From contig JADCLP010000001.1 of assembly GCA_014983025.1 (NCBI GenBank), forward strand, positions 992,001-1,056,000: a DNA stretch of 64,000 nucleotides, given 5' to 3'. The notes beneath the pieces were generated by a model, which ran no database searches, was not told where the DNA came from, and saw only the letters and a program-made list of their open reading frames with translations. Below, in pieces: positions 35,869 through 45,948 of this stretch; position 1 is the stretch's first letter, and each line of letters starts with the position of its first letter. Both the position numbers and the translations under genes were made by a program. Source of the DNA: Erythrobacteraceae bacterium E2-1 Yellow Sea (lineage in GTDB: Bacteria; Pseudomonadota; Alphaproteobacteria; Sphingomonadales; Sphingomonadaceae).

Positions 35869-38045
35869 CAGAACGCCTGCCCTAGGCTGACATAGACCGC
35901 CACGGGGCTATCAAACATGGGATTACGATTCAGTGGTACGCCCACATCCACACGGATTGGGCCAAAACCGGTCTTGTACCTCACGCCCAACCCTGCACCA
36001 TAGCTGATGAAGCGCAAATCGGGTGTGCTGCCCAGCGAAACGCTGCCCAGATCGAAAAAGGGCACCACTTGCAGCGAATCATCGAACAGCCCGGTATCGA
36101 TGCGCGCCTCCGCCGAAAATTCCACCAGCGAACGCCCCCCAGTCGGCTCGCCAAAATCATTGCGCGGGCCCACCGCCTGATAGCCATAGCCACGCACCGA
36201 TCCGCCACCACCAGCATAGATGCGCCGCGATGGTGCAATTTCATAGGTTTTCGCGCCCTGAATGGTCGCCGCCCGGCCACGCGCCGCCAACACGACATTG
36301 CTGCCAACTGGCTGATAGACGCTCGTATCGAATTGGCCGCGCAGATAGAATGTCTCATTTCCAGAAGAACGTGAAACTTCCGGCGCCAGGAACAATGCCG
36401 CGCGAAAACCCCTGGTCGGGTCAAGCAAAGAATCGCTGCCATCAATGACAACACGGCCAAAAACCGATCCTATCAGATAGGTCTGGCGTGGACGTGGAAT
36501 GCCGCCGATGACCCGGTTTCGTTCATCCGAATACAGGGTTTCTGCCCCAACAGACCATGAAAAACTTTTCTGGAACAACAGGTTGGAAACCCGTTCAAAC
36601 GATCCGCGCAGGGCCAGCGTCCTCGCCTCAACCGCCTCTGTCTTGATGTCACTGGCATAAGTATCAAGCGTCAGCACCTGATCGCGGGCATGAAAATTAT
36701 TGCGTGTAAAATTGATCCCGGCCAATTGTTCGCGCGTACCCAAAATCCCGCGTAACTTTAACGCACCTTCTGGTGGGAAGAGATTGCGATGGGTCCAGCT
36801 GACCTCAAGCTTTGCCCCATCTTCACTGCCATAACCCACGGCGCCGGCAATCGTGCGCAAGGCACCCTTCTGCATGGTGACTTGCGTGTCCACCACGCCC
36901 GGCTGGCTGTCAGTGGGCGGCGAAACTTCGCGCATCGCGATCGTGGCTGAAGAAACCAGTCCAGTTGCCATAATTGCACGACGCAGGTCGTTTTCCAGGC
37001 TGCGTTGATAGGTATCGCCGGAATCAAAACGAGCGATATCCTGCAGATGGTTGCCCGACATGAAGCGGGGTAGATTACTGGTAACCTGGCCGAAGACATA
37101 TTTGCCACCCGGCGTGACAGGCATGGCAAGATCGCCTTCCTGCCGGGCATGGTCGATCACCAGACCAGGGTCTGCAATCGCGGCAAAGGGATATCCACTC
37201 TCACCCAGCGCCAGATCGAGGTCGAAACGTTCCTCTACAATACGATCACTCGCAACCGGGTCGCCATTTTGCAGCTCAAACGCAGCGCGCAATTGTTCGT
37301 AATCTGGCGCGTTGGCCAATTGCCCCAAATCGATTACGCCAAACGAATAACGCGTGCCTGGCAGAATATCGAACCGTACGCGCGGCGTGGTATCAGCCGC
37401 CTCTTCCCCCGGCTGGATCGCAGCCAGTGTGCGGATGACCTGTCCATCATAATAACCGTAAATCCGCAGCAGATCCTGCAACATTTCATGATCGGCGCGC
37501 GCGCGCGCGGCCAGCAATGCAAGCTGATCAGGATCACCGCCCAGCTCCATCACACGTGACAGGGCGCGGAAGCGGGTGGCAAATTCTGCCTGCTCAGGAA
37601 AGCTGTCCTTATCCTGCGGAAAGCCTAGGATCAGATTCTTGCCCAGTTCGCGTGTCACCAGTTCAGGCGGCGGGGGCAATTGCAGTTCTTCTGCCTGCGC
37701 AAGGGCGGATTGCCCTTCTTCATCAGCTTCTGCAACCAAGGGTTCAGGATCGGTCAGTTCAAGATCATCAGGCCAATCGAGCGGCAGAGCCGGCACCTGC
37801 GCTACGGGGGAATCAGGTGCCAGATCGCCTTCGGTAGCTTCACCTGCATTATTATCTGCAGACTGCGCCCAGGCATCAGGTTCAGCCACCGCACTATCAG
37901 GGATCATATCCTCCAGCCGCACAGGCGCTGCCATATCCTGAGCGGTGACTGGAACAACCTGCGTCACCAGCATAACAGCCAGTGCAGCAGATACAGCCTT
38001 CACAAAAATACGATCAGTTGGTTTCAAGCCGTGTGGGCAGACCAT
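35868..38045 (-). CDS. tamA: TamA-like outer-membrane protein (BamA/Omp85 superfamily)
   Basis: Omp85-type beta-barrel protein with periplasmic POTRA domains, partner of TamB. I start it at ATG 38045 ([12 protein letters not shown]), giving 725 aa with GGGA upstream; the open frame continues to 38297 inside bpt. A hydrophobic export signal (about residues 18-36) is followed by an unusual acidic, Pro/Ala-rich linker of about 80 residues and then POTRA-like repeats. The Omp85 barrel contains [12 protein letters not shown] and ends in the typical terminal Phe (YVSLGQAF). TTG at 38027 is an alternative start. Confidence 0.9.
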   Translation of the reverse strand: MVCPHGLKPTDRIFVKAVSAALAVMLVTQVVPVTAQDMAAPVRLEDMIPDSAVAEPDAWAQSADNNAGEATEGDLAPDSPVAQVPALPLDWPDDLELTDPEPLVAEADEEGQSALAQAEELQLPPPPELVTRELGKNLILGFPQDKDSFPEQAEFATRFRALSRVMELGGDPDQLALLAARARADHEMLQDLLRIYGYYDGQVIRTLAAIQPGEEAADTTPRVRFDILPGTRYSFGVIDLGQLANAPDYEQLRAAFELQNGDPVASDRIVEERFDLDLALGESGYPFAAIADPGLVIDHARQEGDLAMPVTPGGKYVFGQVTSNLPRFMSGNHLQDIARFDSGDTYQRSLENDLRRAIMATGLVSSATIAMREVSPPTDSQPGVVDTQVTMQKGALRTIAGAVGYGSEDGAKLEVSWTHRNLFPPEGALKLRGILGTREQLAGINFTRNNFHARDQVLTLDTYASDIKTEAVEARTLALRGSFERVSNLLFQKSFSWSVGAETLYSDERNRVIGGIPRPRQTYLIGSVFGRVVIDGSDSLLDPTRGFRAALFLAPEVSRSSGNETFYLRGQFDTSVYQPVGSNVVLAARGRAATIQGAKTYEIAPSRRIYAGGGGSVRGYGYQAVGPRNDFGEPTGGRSLVEFSAEARIDTGLFDDSLQVVPFFDLGSVSLGSTPDLRFISYGAGLGVRYKTGFGPIRVDVGVPLNRNPMFDSPVAVYVSLGQAF

Positions 38046-38847
38046 CTTTCCCGCGTGAAGCAGGTGCAGGTTCGCAAGGCTGCATGGCGCGTGCAATAAG
38101 GGCGGATTGCTCTTCACTGCCAACGCGTTTCCAGCCTTCTCGGGTAAGCCGGTCAAGCGGGCGATAGCGGACCTTATATTGCATGCGCGGCGAACCCTCG
38201 ACCCAATAGCCGAGATAGACGAAAGGCAGGCCTTCTGCGGTCGCCCTGCGAATATGATCCAGGATGATATAGTTTCCAAGCCCGGAGCGCGCCTCATGTT
38301 CCGGGTCGTAGAAGCTGTAAATCATCGACAACCCGTCGCCCTGGCGATCAGTCAGACAGGCGCCAACCAGGCGGCCCGGCTCACCATTTGCCAAAGGCTC
38401 TCTATATTCAATTACATAACTCGACACAGGTGTATGTTCCACCATGTCGGCAAAGTCCATCTCATCCATCGCAGCCATGCCACCATCCGGGTGACGTTTG
38501 CCGAGATATTTAGCCAACAGCGCGAATTGTTCCTCTGTCGCCCATGGGCGGCATTCGGTAGCGATCAGATCACTGTTTCGCTTCAGATTGCGCTTCTGCG
38601 TGGATGATGGCGCGAATTCCTGTGCTGCCACACGTACAGACACACATGCCTGGCAATCGACGCAGCTGGGGCGATAGGCCACCGTTTGACTGCGGCGGAA
38701 ACCGATCCGGCCCAGCGCTTCGTTCAACTGGTCAGCATGCGGGCCCTTCAGTTCGGTAAACACTTTCCGCTCCGTGCGCCCAGGCAGATACGGGCACGGC
38801 GCAGGGCTCGTTACAAAGAAGCGGGGAAAGCGTATCGGAGCCGTCAC
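38014..38847 (-). CDS. bpt: Aspartate/glutamate leucyltransferase (Bpt)
   Basis: N-end-rule aminoacyl-tRNA-protein transferase that adds Leu to N-terminal Asp/Glu, marking proteins for ClpAP. The 277-aa protein begins at GTG 38847 ([11 protein letters not shown]), with AAAGGA 12 bases upstream; TTG at 38868 is an alternative. The N-terminal cysteine cluster CVDCQAC, preceded by YRPS, is diagnostic. The catalytic half contains [33 protein letters not shown] and [15 protein letters not shown]. It overlaps the start of tamA by 32 bases. Confidence 0.93.
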   Translation of the reverse strand: MTAPIRFPRFFVTSPAPCPYLPGRTERKVFTELKGPHADQLNEALGRIGFRRSQTVAYRPSCVDCQACVSVRVAAQEFAPSSTQKRNLKRNSDLIATECRPWATEEQFALLAKYLGKRHPDGGMAAMDEMDFADMVEHTPVSSYVIEYREPLANGEPGRLVGACLTDRQGDGLSMIYSFYDPEHEARSGLGNYIILDHIRRATAEGLPFVYLGYWVEGSPRMQYKVRYRPLDRLTREGWKRVGSEEQSALIARAMQPCEPAPASRGKDGLPTRLETN

Positions 38848-38894
38848 TAGTCTGCCAGGTCCTTTCAACCGGGAATCGGGTACAACTGCGCGTT

Positions 38895-38912
38895 AAGGCA
38901 TCGTTATGCCTA
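38895..38912. promoter_or_regulatory. Small palindrome upstream of bpt
   Basis: AAGGCAT-CGTT-ATGCCT forms a 6-7 bp inverted repeat about 50 bases before the bpt start. It could be an operator or a leader hairpin. Nothing else supports a function. Confidence 0.2.
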
Positions 38913-39027
38913 TTCCGGCCCGTCGGTAAAAGTCCCTTAACCATAATTCATGGCAGGCTTTTGGTTAATTTGCACATTTCGAATTGAATGCGCGGCGGAT
39001 CGTGCCTGTTGGCAGGCCGGACGTTCC

Positions 39028-40281
39028 TCAGTTCAATTCGACTGGACTGACCGAATAGCCTTTAGCCTTCAAGGAATTAACCAGCGCATCCAATTGTTCA
39101 CGATCACGCGCCTCACATTCAATATCCGTCACCAGCCCCTTGGCCGGCAAATTGGTGAAAATACGCTGATGGTAGATTTCCAGAATATTGACATGGTGTT
39201 TGTTAAACTCTGCCATCACCTTGAACAAAGCGCCGGGCCGGTCCTGCAATGTCACGCGCAGCCGTGCCAAACGCCCTTGTCGTGCCAGATCACGCAGCAG
39301 CACATTGGCCAAAAGCCGGGTATCGATATTGCCGCCGCACAGCACCAGGCCCACCTTGCGCCCGGCAAAGCGTTCCGGGTTGCTCATTACAGCAGCCAGT
39401 CCTGCAGCACCTGCACCTTCAACCACGGTTTTTTCGATTTGCAGCAAGAGTGCAACGGCGGTTTCCAACGCCTCTTCACTCACCAGAACGATATCATCAA
39501 CCAGATCGGAAATGATTATTGAAGTGAAGGCGCCCGGTGCCTTGACCGCGATCCCTTCAGCCAGAGTATCGCCGCCGCAATCACGTTCTTCCCCTTTCAC
39601 ATGCGCATACATGGATGGGTAAAGTTCAGCCTGCACGCCGATCACTTCGATGCCCGGCTTCAGCGCATGCGCTGCCGTTGCGATACCGGAAATCAGGCCA
39701 CCACCGCCGATCGGGATAACCAGGCATTCCAGATCCGGTTGATCCTCCAGCATTTCCAGGCCCACTGTGCCCTGGCCAGCCGCAACAATGGGATCGTCAA
39801 ACGGGTGAACGAAGGTCAGCCCCAGCTCTTTCTCCAGTGTCCTGGCATGGGCATAGGCTTCATCAAAAGTCTCACCCTCCAGCACAACCTTGCCACCAAC
39901 GCTTTCGGTCTGCATGACTTTGACCGTGGGTGTGGTGCGCGGCATTACAATGGTGACTGGCACACCCAACCGCGTACCGTGATAGCTGAGCCCCTGCGAG
40001 TGATTACCGGCAGAGGCTGCAATCACGCCGCGTTGGCGTTGTTCTTCCGTCAGGTTCAGCAGAGCATTCAACGCGCCGCGTTCCTTGTAAGCGGCGGTAA
40101 ATTGCAGGTTTTCGAACTTCAGCCAGATTTCCGCGCCGGTAATGCTCGACAGTGTCTTGGAATGCATCAGCGGGGTACGCACAACGGCACCCTTGATCCG
40201 CTCTGCAGCCAGGCGGATATCGTCAAGTGTCAGGGCGGCGCGCGCGTCTTGCGCGGTGTTGAAAACAGGTGTCGCGGTCAT
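39028..40281 (-). CDS. ilvA: Threonine ammonia-lyase with C-terminal ACT domain
   Basis: PLP enzyme that deaminates threonine to 2-oxobutanoate, feeding isoleucine synthesis. The 417-aa sequence has the PLP lysine in FTAAYKERGA, the phosphate loop IGGGGLISG and ASAGNHSQGL. A single ACT-like domain (about 335-415, RVTLQDRPGALFKVMAEFN) follows. It resembles the short form usually annotated ilvA or tdcB rather than the long two-ACT IlvA of E. coli. It is preceded by an 85-base divergent region shared with the next gene. Confidence 0.93.
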   Translation of the reverse strand: MTATPVFNTAQDARAALTLDDIRLAAERIKGAVVRTPLMHSKTLSSITGAEIWLKFENLQFTAAYKERGALNALLNLTEEQRQRGVIAASAGNHSQGLSYHGTRLGVPVTIVMPRTTPTVKVMQTESVGGKVVLEGETFDEAYAHARTLEKELGLTFVHPFDDPIVAAGQGTVGLEMLEDQPDLECLVIPIGGGGLISGIATAAHALKPGIEVIGVQAELYPSMYAHVKGEERDCGGDTLAEGIAVKAPGAFTSIIISDLVDDIVLVSEEALETAVALLLQIEKTVVEGAGAAGLAAVMSNPERFAGRKVGLVLCGGNIDTRLLANVLLRDLARQGRLARLRVTLQDRPGALFKVMAEFNKHHVNILEIYHQRIFTNLPAKGLVTDIECEARDREQLDALVNSLKAKGYSVSPVELN

Positions 40282-40366
40282 AGGAAGGTGGCGTTACGGC
40301 TTTGCACCCCATTCCGCAACGCGAATGTCTTTGCAGCGCGGCAAATTCTCTTTAATCGCCCCTCGC

Positions 40367-41269
40367 ATGACCAATCCATCAAAAACAGCATTCATCGGCC
40401 TGGGGGTGATGGGTGGCCCCATGGCAGGCCACCTTGCCCGCGCAGGCCACGAGGTCACCGCCTATAACCGCAATCCGCAGCGCGCAGCTGCATGGCGCGA
40501 AAAATGGGCTGATGAAGGGCTTTCGATTCACTTTGCAGACAGTCCAGCCAAGGCGGCAGAGGGTGCGGAAATCGTCTTTACCTGCGTCGGCAATGACCAT
40601 GATCTGCAATCTGTCACCTTGGATGCGGGCGGCGCATTGGAAGGGATGGCACCTGGCAGCCTGTTGGTCGATCACACCACTGTTTCTGCAAATATGGCGC
40701 GGCAATTGGCGGTAGCCGCAGAAGAACGCGGCATGGACTTTATCGACGCCCCTGTTTCAGGCGGACAGGCTGGCGCGGAAAATGGCGCGCTGGCCATTAT
40801 GTGCGGCGGCAGTGAAGCTGCCATGGCGCGCGCCACGCCGGTGATGGATTGTTATGCCGCACGGATTGTGCGCGTGGGCGATGTGGGCGCGGGCCAGACC
40901 GCCAAAATGGCCAATCAGATGTGCATCGCAGGCACGCTTGCGGGCCTTGCCGAAGCGATCCGGCTGGCGCAGGCGGCAGGGCTGGATATGGAAAAAACCT
41001 ATGAGGCGATATCGGGCGGTGCAGCGCAAAGCTGGCAGATGAACAATCGCTGGGAAACCATGGTCGCAGACAAATTCGAATTTGGATTTGCACTGGATTG
41101 GATGCGAAAAGATCTGGGCTATGCGCTGGAAGAAGCACGGCGGCTGGGCCTGTCATCCCCCGTCGTGGCACTAGTTGACCAATTCTATGCCGATGTGCAG
41201 GCCGCAGGCGGCGGGCGCTGGGATACCAGCGCATTGATCACCCGACTTCCCAAATCGGACCCGAAGTGA
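40367..41269 (+). CDS. NAD(P)-dependent beta-hydroxyacid dehydrogenase (3-HIBADH family)
   Basis: A 300-aa oxidoreductase of the 3-hydroxyisobutyrate/tartronate-semialdehyde group. Its start at ATG 40367 is followed by the family Rossmann signature FIGLGVMGGPMAGHL. DAPVSGGQAGAENGALAIM is the substrate-binding signature, and the catalytic Lys lies in GAGQTAKMANQM. The following GFALDWMRKDLGYAL is typical. Upstream in-frame codons overlap the divergent ilvA. The exact substrate is unknown. Its stop overlaps the next gene as GTGA. Confidence 0.92.
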   Translation: MTNPSKTAFIGLGVMGGPMAGHLARAGHEVTAYNRNPQRAAAWREKWADEGLSIHFADSPAKAAEGAEIVFTCVGNDHDLQSVTLDAGGALEGMAPGSLLVDHTTVSANMARQLAVAAEERGMDFIDAPVSGGQAGAENGALAIMCGGSEAAMARATPVMDCYAARIVRVGDVGAGQTAKMANQMCIAGTLAGLAEAIRLAQAAGLDMEKTYEAISGGAAQSWQMNNRWETMVADKFEFGFALDWMRKDLGYALEEARRLGLSSPVVALVDQFYADVQAAGGGRWDTSALITRLPKSDPK

Positions 41270-42942
41270 AGCACTCCCTCAAGCGCGCAGTCATGGCAGC
41301 GGCTGCTTTGTTGACGATCGGGTTCATCAGCGCACCTGTACAGGCCGATACGCTGGTGGATAATGTCCAGGGCATGACCATCGGCAGCGATGGCCGGGTA
41401 ATCCACTTCACCGGTCTGGTGATCACCACTGACGGGCATGTTCGCGAAGTGCTTGGGCGTGGAGACAAACGCCCACGCGATGTCGATTACCAGGTTGATG
41501 GCAAGGGGCAGGTCATGCTGCCAGGCATGGTGGACGCGCATCTGCACGTCATGGACGTTGGCTTCAACGCGTTGACACTGGATTTGTCACAGACCAATTC
41601 GCTGGCAGAAGCGCTGGACGCGATCAGGGATTTTGCCACACGCAACCCAGGCCGCCCATGGATTTTGGGCCAGGGCTGGAACCATGAAAAATGGGGTTTG
41701 GGCCGTTTTCCCACTGCAGCTGAACTCGACGCCATTCTTCCCGACCGCCCCGTATGGTTGCAGCGGGTGGATGGCCATGCCGCATGGGCCAATTCACTGG
41801 CGATCAAGACTGCAGGGGTAGACGCGAAAACTGCTGACCCAGCAGGCGGACGTATCATCCGCATGGCGGGCACGCGCGCACCGCAAGGCGTGTTTGTCGA
41901 TAATGCGAGGGAACTGGTGCAAAGGGTGGTGCCTCAGCCCCGTCCTGAAGACCGCGATCTGGCCTTACGCAAGGCACAGGCGCAGTTGTTTGCGCGCGGC
42001 GTGACTGCAGTGGCCGATATGGGCACCAGTATAGAGGATTGGCAAACATACCGCCGCGCGGGCGACATCGGTACGCTGAAACTGCGCATCATGGCCTATG
42101 CCGATAGCCTGCAATCCATGTCACTGATCGCAGGGCCACGCCCCACACCATGGCTCTATCAGGACCGGCTGCGTCTCAATGGCCTCAAGCTCTATCTGGA
42201 CGGCGCACTGGGTTCACGCGGGGCATTATTGAAGCAGCCATATCATGATGAGGCAGGCCATAGTGGCCTGCCAAGGCTCAGCCCGGCACAATTGCGTAAT
42301 TTGATGAGCAGGGCAGCGATGGAGAATTTCCAGGTCGCCGTGCATGCCATTGGTGATGCCGCCAATGCCGAAGTTCTGGACGCGATCGAGGAATTGAGTG
42401 AATCCTACCAGGGAGACCGGCGCTGGCGCATCGAACATGCGCAAATCGTTGATCCGGCCGATCTGGCACGCTTTGGGCGTCATGGTGTCATTGCGTCCAT
42501 GCAGCCACTCCATCAGCCATCAGACCGATTGATGGCAGAGGCGCGGCTGGGGCCTGACAGGCTGGCAGGCGCCTATGCCTGGCACAGCATGATCAGTAAT
42601 GGCTCGCGGCTTGCCTTTGGTTCTGACGCACCTGTTGAACTGCCCGATGCCTTTGCTGGAATCGCCGCAGCGATCAGCAGGACTGACGCCAATGGCCAAC
42701 CTTTTGGTGGGTGGCTACCTGCAGAGGCGGTGACCCGCGAGCAAGCACTCAGCGCCTTCACAGCAGATGCAGCCTATGCCGGTTTTGCAGAAGGGAAGTT
42801 CGGCCGTTTGCTGCCAGGTGAACGCGCAGATTTCATCCTTGTCGATCGCGATCCGCTACTCGCCTCACCTGCTGATATCCGCGCCACACGTGTGCTGGAA
42901 ACCTGGATCAACGGGGAAAAGGTTTATCCGCTGGCGGATTGA
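41266..42942 (+). CDS. Exported YtcJ-like metal-dependent amidohydrolase
   Basis: A 558-aa protein of amidohydrolase family 3. A signal peptide is present (about residues 1-27, ending PVQADTL). MLPGMVDAHLHVMDVG carries the first metal-binding HxH, followed by AVHAIGDAANAE, RIEHAQIVDP and SDAPVELPDAF, the remaining metal and catalytic histidine/aspartate sites. The physiological substrate of this family is poorly known. The GTG start at 41266 overlaps the dehydrogenase stop. Its 3' end overlaps the convergent tatC by 19 bases. Confidence 0.9.
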   Translation: MKHSLKRAVMAAAALLTIGFISAPVQADTLVDNVQGMTIGSDGRVIHFTGLVITTDGHVREVLGRGDKRPRDVDYQVDGKGQVMLPGMVDAHLHVMDVGFNALTLDLSQTNSLAEALDAIRDFATRNPGRPWILGQGWNHEKWGLGRFPTAAELDAILPDRPVWLQRVDGHAAWANSLAIKTAGVDAKTADPAGGRIIRMAGTRAPQGVFVDNARELVQRVVPQPRPEDRDLALRKAQAQLFARGVTAVADMGTSIEDWQTYRRAGDIGTLKLRIMAYADSLQSMSLIAGPRPTPWLYQDRLRLNGLKLYLDGALGSRGALLKQPYHDEAGHSGLPRLSPAQLRNLMSRAAMENFQVAVHAIGDAANAEVLDAIEELSESYQGDRRWRIEHAQIVDPADLARFGRHGVIASMQPLHQPSDRLMAEARLGPDRLAGAYAWHSMISNGSRLAFGSDAPVELPDAFAGIAAAISRTDANGQPFGGWLPAEAVTREQALSAFTADAAYAGFAEGKFGRLLPGERADFILVDRDPLLASPADIRATRVLETWINGEKVYPLAD

Positions 42943-43751
42943 TCTGCAGTCTCTTCAGCAGCGGCTTCGTCCTCTGCCTTTTCCCGCGCAATCTTGCGTT
43001 CCTGAAAACGCATCAAAATCAGCGAACCTTCAAACAGCAGCAATAACGGGATAGCCAATATCAGCTGCGACCCCGGATCCGGCGGTGTAATTACCGCCGC
43101 CAACGCGACCACGCCCACAATGACATAGCGCCGCGCAGCTACAAGTTGTTCGCGCGTGACAATGCCCGCACGATTGAGCAGCAACAACAGCACTGGCAAC
43201 AGGAAGCTGAAGCCAAAGGCCAGGATGAACTGCATCACCAGCCCCAGGTAATCGCCCGCAGCTGGCAAGGCCTCGATCTTCACACCGCCTGCCTCACCCT
43301 CAAAACCCAGAAACCACTCGAAAGCGGTGGGCATCACCACGAAATAGGCCAGCGCCCCGCCCGCCATGAACAGGATGGGTGTGGCAATCAGAAAGGGCAG
43401 AAACGCCTTCTTCTCGCGGGCATAAAGACCCGGTGCGATAAAGGCCCACAGCTGGTTGGCGATAATGGGGAAACTGACAAAGAAGCCGGCAAAGATCGCC
43501 ACCTTCAGTTCCACAAAGAACACTTCGTAAAGCTTGGTGAAGATCAGCTGCCCCTCACCATTGGGAAAGGCCGCTTTCAAGGGCTGGATCAGGAAACCCA
43601 GAATGGGATCGGCAAAATAAAGGCAAATGGCAAAACCCACCGCCAGCGCCAGCACGCTGCGTACAAGCCGAGTGCGCAATTCGATCAGATGATCGAGCAG
43701 GGGGGCTTGTGTATCGTCAATATCCTTGATGCCAAAAGCCATGGCGTTCAA
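42924..43751 (-). CDS. tatC: Twin-arginine translocase subunit TatC
   Basis: Receptor subunit of the Tat pathway for folded proteins, 275 aa with six membrane helices. The N-terminal LLDHLIELRTRLVRS signature, FVELKVAIFAGFF-type helix region and ALAAVITPPDPGSQLILAIPLLLLFEGS stretch are typical. A charged Glu/Ala-rich C-terminal tail of about 30 residues follows. The start at 43751 overlaps the tatB stop by 4 bases; an internal ATG at 43742 is possible. Confidence 0.97.
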   Translation of the reverse strand: MNAMAFGIKDIDDTQAPLLDHLIELRTRLVRSVLALAVGFAICLYFADPILGFLIQPLKAAFPNGEGQLIFTKLYEVFFVELKVAIFAGFFVSFPIIANQLWAFIAPGLYAREKKAFLPFLIATPILFMAGGALAYFVVMPTAFEWFLGFEGEAGGVKIEALPAAGDYLGLVMQFILAFGFSFLLPVLLLLLNRAGIVTREQLVAARRYVIVGVVALAAVITPPDPGSQLILAIPLLLLFEGSLILMRFQERKIAREKAEDEAAAEETADQSASG

Positions 43752-44155
43752 TCCTTGCCGGCTGGTGGATCGAGCGGCAGCTGCGGTTCAGCTGTTGGCT
43801 TATGCTTTTCTTCCGGTGGTGCTGCGCGCGACTCTGCGCTGGCAGGCTTTTCCGCCTCTGCATCACCATCAGTCGTATCAATTGCATCAGGCGGGGCCAG
43901 CGGACCGGCCATTTCTTCACCCGTGGAACGCGCCATGATCGCTTCGTTCTGCGCCTTCCACTTCTTCTCCATATCTTCAAGCTCAGCTTCGCGGATCATG
44001 GTATCTAAGCCGGAACGGAAGTGGGAGGAGACACGGCGAATCTTGCCGATCCAGCGCCCGGCGGTGCGCAGGGCCATGGGCATATCCTTCGGGCCGATCA
44101 CCAGGATCGCCACGATTGCGATAACCAGTAATTCGCTTGCGCCAATATCAAACAT
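43748..44155 (-). CDS. tatB: Twin-arginine translocase subunit TatB
   Basis: Single-span membrane protein that binds Tat substrates with TatC. It has the TatB start MFDIGASELLVIAIVAILVIGPKDMP, given here in halves as MFDIGASELLVI and AIVAILVIGPKDMP. The amphipathic helix RTAGRWIGKIRRVSSHFR and a Pro/Glu/Ala-rich disordered tail follow. 135 aa is usual. The Glu near residue 8 (in ASELL) and the GP hinge are intact. It is second in a tatA-tatB-tatC order. Confidence 0.96.
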   Translation of the reverse strand: MFDIGASELLVIAIVAILVIGPKDMPMALRTAGRWIGKIRRVSSHFRSGLDTMIREAELEDMEKKWKAQNEAIMARSTGEEMAGPLAPPDAIDTTDGDAEAEKPASAESRAAPPEEKHKPTAEPQLPLDPPAGKD

Positions 44156-44183
44156 GGTGGTGGGGCGCTGTTACCTGCGTCAA

Positions 44184-44420
44184 TCAGTTCGTACTGTCGC
44201 CCTGCGTGTCTTTCGCAGTGTCACTCGCCTTCGGCGCATCGCCAGCAGGGCCTTCAATACGTGCAGACGGCTTCGCAGCCTCATTCTCATCATTCATGCC
44301 CTGCTTGAAGCTTTTGATGCCTTTGCCGAAATCGCCCATCATTTCGGAAATGCGCCCGCGCCCGAACAGCACCAGGACGACAAGGGCAATAATGATCAGC
44401 TGCCAGGGACCGAGATTCAT
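44184..44420 (-). CDS. tatA: Twin-arginine translocase subunit TatA
   Basis: Pore-forming Tat subunit, 78 aa. The N-terminal helix [17 protein letters not shown], then [21 protein letters not shown], shows the Phe-Gly hinge and the amphipathic helix of TatA. A polar tail follows. It sits 28 bases before tatB and 65 bases after scpB on the same strand. Confidence 0.96.
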   Translation of the reverse strand: MNLGPWQLIIIALVVLVLFGRGRISEMMGDFGKGIKSFKQGMNDENEAAKPSARIEGPAGDAPKASDTAKDTQGDSTN

Positions 44421-44485
44421 GGAATTTCTCTCAAATTGGTTGAGTGTGCGTGGCCTATATAGTCCGCCATGATGACAAGTGCCAG

Positions 44486-45136
44486 TCAGCCAGCAGGATT
44501 AGACGAAAATTCGTCTGCTTCGGGCTCAAAATCATCTTCGCCTTCCTCAACCTCATCCACCTCATCAGGCGTTTCATCTGCACGCATCGCCTCTTCCAGC
44601 GCCTCATCAACCGGATCGAGCAGGCCGGCGGCACGCAATTCATCAATGCCGGGCAGGTCACGGCGCGATGACAGGCCGAAATGTTCCAGAAATTCGGCCG
44701 TGGTGGCATAGATCACAGGCCGGCCGGGCACTTCGCGCCGCCCCGCCAGCTTGATCCAGCCCGCTTCCAGCAGCACGTCAAGCGTGCCCTTGGCTGTCTG
44801 GACACCCCGGATCGATTCAATTTCTGCCCGACTGACCGGCTCGTGATAGGCAACAATTGCCAGAACTTCAGTGGCCGCGCGGCTCAACCTGCGGGCCTGT
44901 TCGCGCTCCCTACGTAGAAGATGCGCCAGATCAGGGGCAGTTTCGAAATGCCAACGCTTGCCCCGTTCGACCAGATTAATGCCGCGCTTGTCATAATGCG
45001 CAGCCAGTTCACGCAATGCATCGCGCACATCACCCGGTTCGATCCCGCCCAGATGCCCGGCCAGCGATTCCACACTCATCGGCTCTTCAGTTGCAAACAG
45101 GGTCGCTTCGACCGCGCGGATCACCTCATCACTCAC
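44486..45136 (-). CDS. scpB: Chromosome-condensin subunit ScpB
   Basis: Winged-helix partner of SMC-ScpA, acting in chromosome segregation. The 216-aa protein has the ScpB signature [24 protein letters not shown] and a [15 protein letters not shown] segment. A Glu/Asp-rich tail of about 35 residues ends it. The start overlaps scpA by 4 bases. Confidence 0.95.
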   Translation of the reverse strand: MSDEVIRAVEATLFATEEPMSVESLAGHLGGIEPGDVRDALRELAAHYDKRGINLVERGKRWHFETAPDLAHLLRREREQARRLSRAATEVLAIVAYHEPVSRAEIESIRGVQTAKGTLDVLLEAGWIKLAGRREVPGRPVIYATTAEFLEHFGLSSRRDLPGIDELRAAGLLDPVDEALEEAMRADETPDEVDEVEEGEDDFEPEADEFSSNPAG

Positions 45137-45948
45137 TGCACGATCCTCCTGATCCGCATCGCGCCGAAGATCTCCTCCTGGTCGATTTCCGCCTGCCCCT
45201 GCCGTGCCAGTTCCAGCGCGGCAACAAAGCTGGAAGCGAGTGCAGAACGGCGCAGGCGCGGTTCGGCATCCTTGGGCAGGAAATCGCGCAAATCCAGCCA
45301 GTCCAATGTCACACCCAACATAGCGGACACACGCTCAATCGCGCTGTCGAGCGACATAACCGGGCGATCTGCCACATGGTATATGCGCGGTGCAGTGCGT
45401 GCCTTGACCTGACCATATGCCTGAATCAGCGTAAAGGCATCGCATTGCCATTGGGTCTTGCGGTCGATCCGCAAGCCTTCAGGCGCGCCGCGCAGGAATA
45501 CATCACGCCCAATCCGGTCGCGCGCCATCAGCCGCGCGGCGGCTTCGCGCATGGCGCCCAACCGCTGCAGCCGCAATTGCAGGCGCAGGGCCAGCTCTTC
45601 AGGGCTGGGATCCTCCTGCTCATCCTTGGGCAGCAGCATGGCTGATTTCAAATATGCCAGCCACGCGGCCATCACCAGATAATCGGCCGCCAGTTCCAGC
45701 CGCAGCGCCTCTGCCCGTTCAATATAGTTCAGATATTGATCAACCAGCGCAAGGATGGAAATTTGCCGCAAATCAACCTTCTGCCGCCGCGCCAGATCCA
45801 GCAGCAGGTCCATCGGACCTTCCCAGCCATCCAGTTCCAGATAGAGCGCTTCATCCTGTCCTGGCGCGCTGGCCGGTCCATCCCAACCTTCCATTGCATC
45901 ATCAACAGGCGGAGCATCGAACATCAAGCCATCCTCGCTCGCATTCAT
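45133..45948 (-). CDS. scpA: Chromosome-condensin kleisin subunit ScpA
   Basis: Kleisin that bridges SMC heads. The 271-aa protein shows the family N-terminus LDGWEGPMDLLLDLARRQKVDLRQISIL, here cited as LDGWEGPMDLLLDLARRQ and KVDLRQISIL. YLVMAAWLAYLKSAMLLP follows, with a C-terminal winged helix near FVAALELARQGQAEIDQ. About 25 extra N-terminal residues precede the conserved start. It overlaps nagZ and scpB by 4 bases each. Confidence 0.95.
   Translation of the reverse strand: MNASEDGLMFDAPPVDDAMEGWDGPASAPGQDEALYLELDGWEGPMDLLLDLARRQKVDLRQISILALVDQYLNYIERAEALRLELAADYLVMAAWLAYLKSAMLLPKDEQEDPSPEELALRLQLRLQRLGAMREAAARLMARDRIGRDVFLRGAPEGLRIDRKTQWQCDAFTLIQAYGQVKARTAPRIYHVADRPVMSLDSAIERVSAMLGVTLDWLDLRDFLPKDAEPRLRRSALASSFVAALELARQGQAEIDQEEIFGAMRIRRIVQ

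Noticed and set aside
37495-37509. Alternating GC run, possible Z-DNA
   Set aside because: Lies within tamA and encodes an ordinary Ala-Arg stretch; 15 bases is too short to claim function.
39004-39017. GCCTG/CAGGC hairpin after the threonine dehydratase gene
   Set aside because: Only a 5-bp stem and no T run on the relevant strand; not enough for a terminator call.
43146-44462. 438-codon open frame on the plus strand
   Set aside because: It is antisense to tatC, tatB and tatA, whose products are unmistakable; the translation is low-complexity and His/Gln/Arg-rich, as expected for GC-rich antisense frames.
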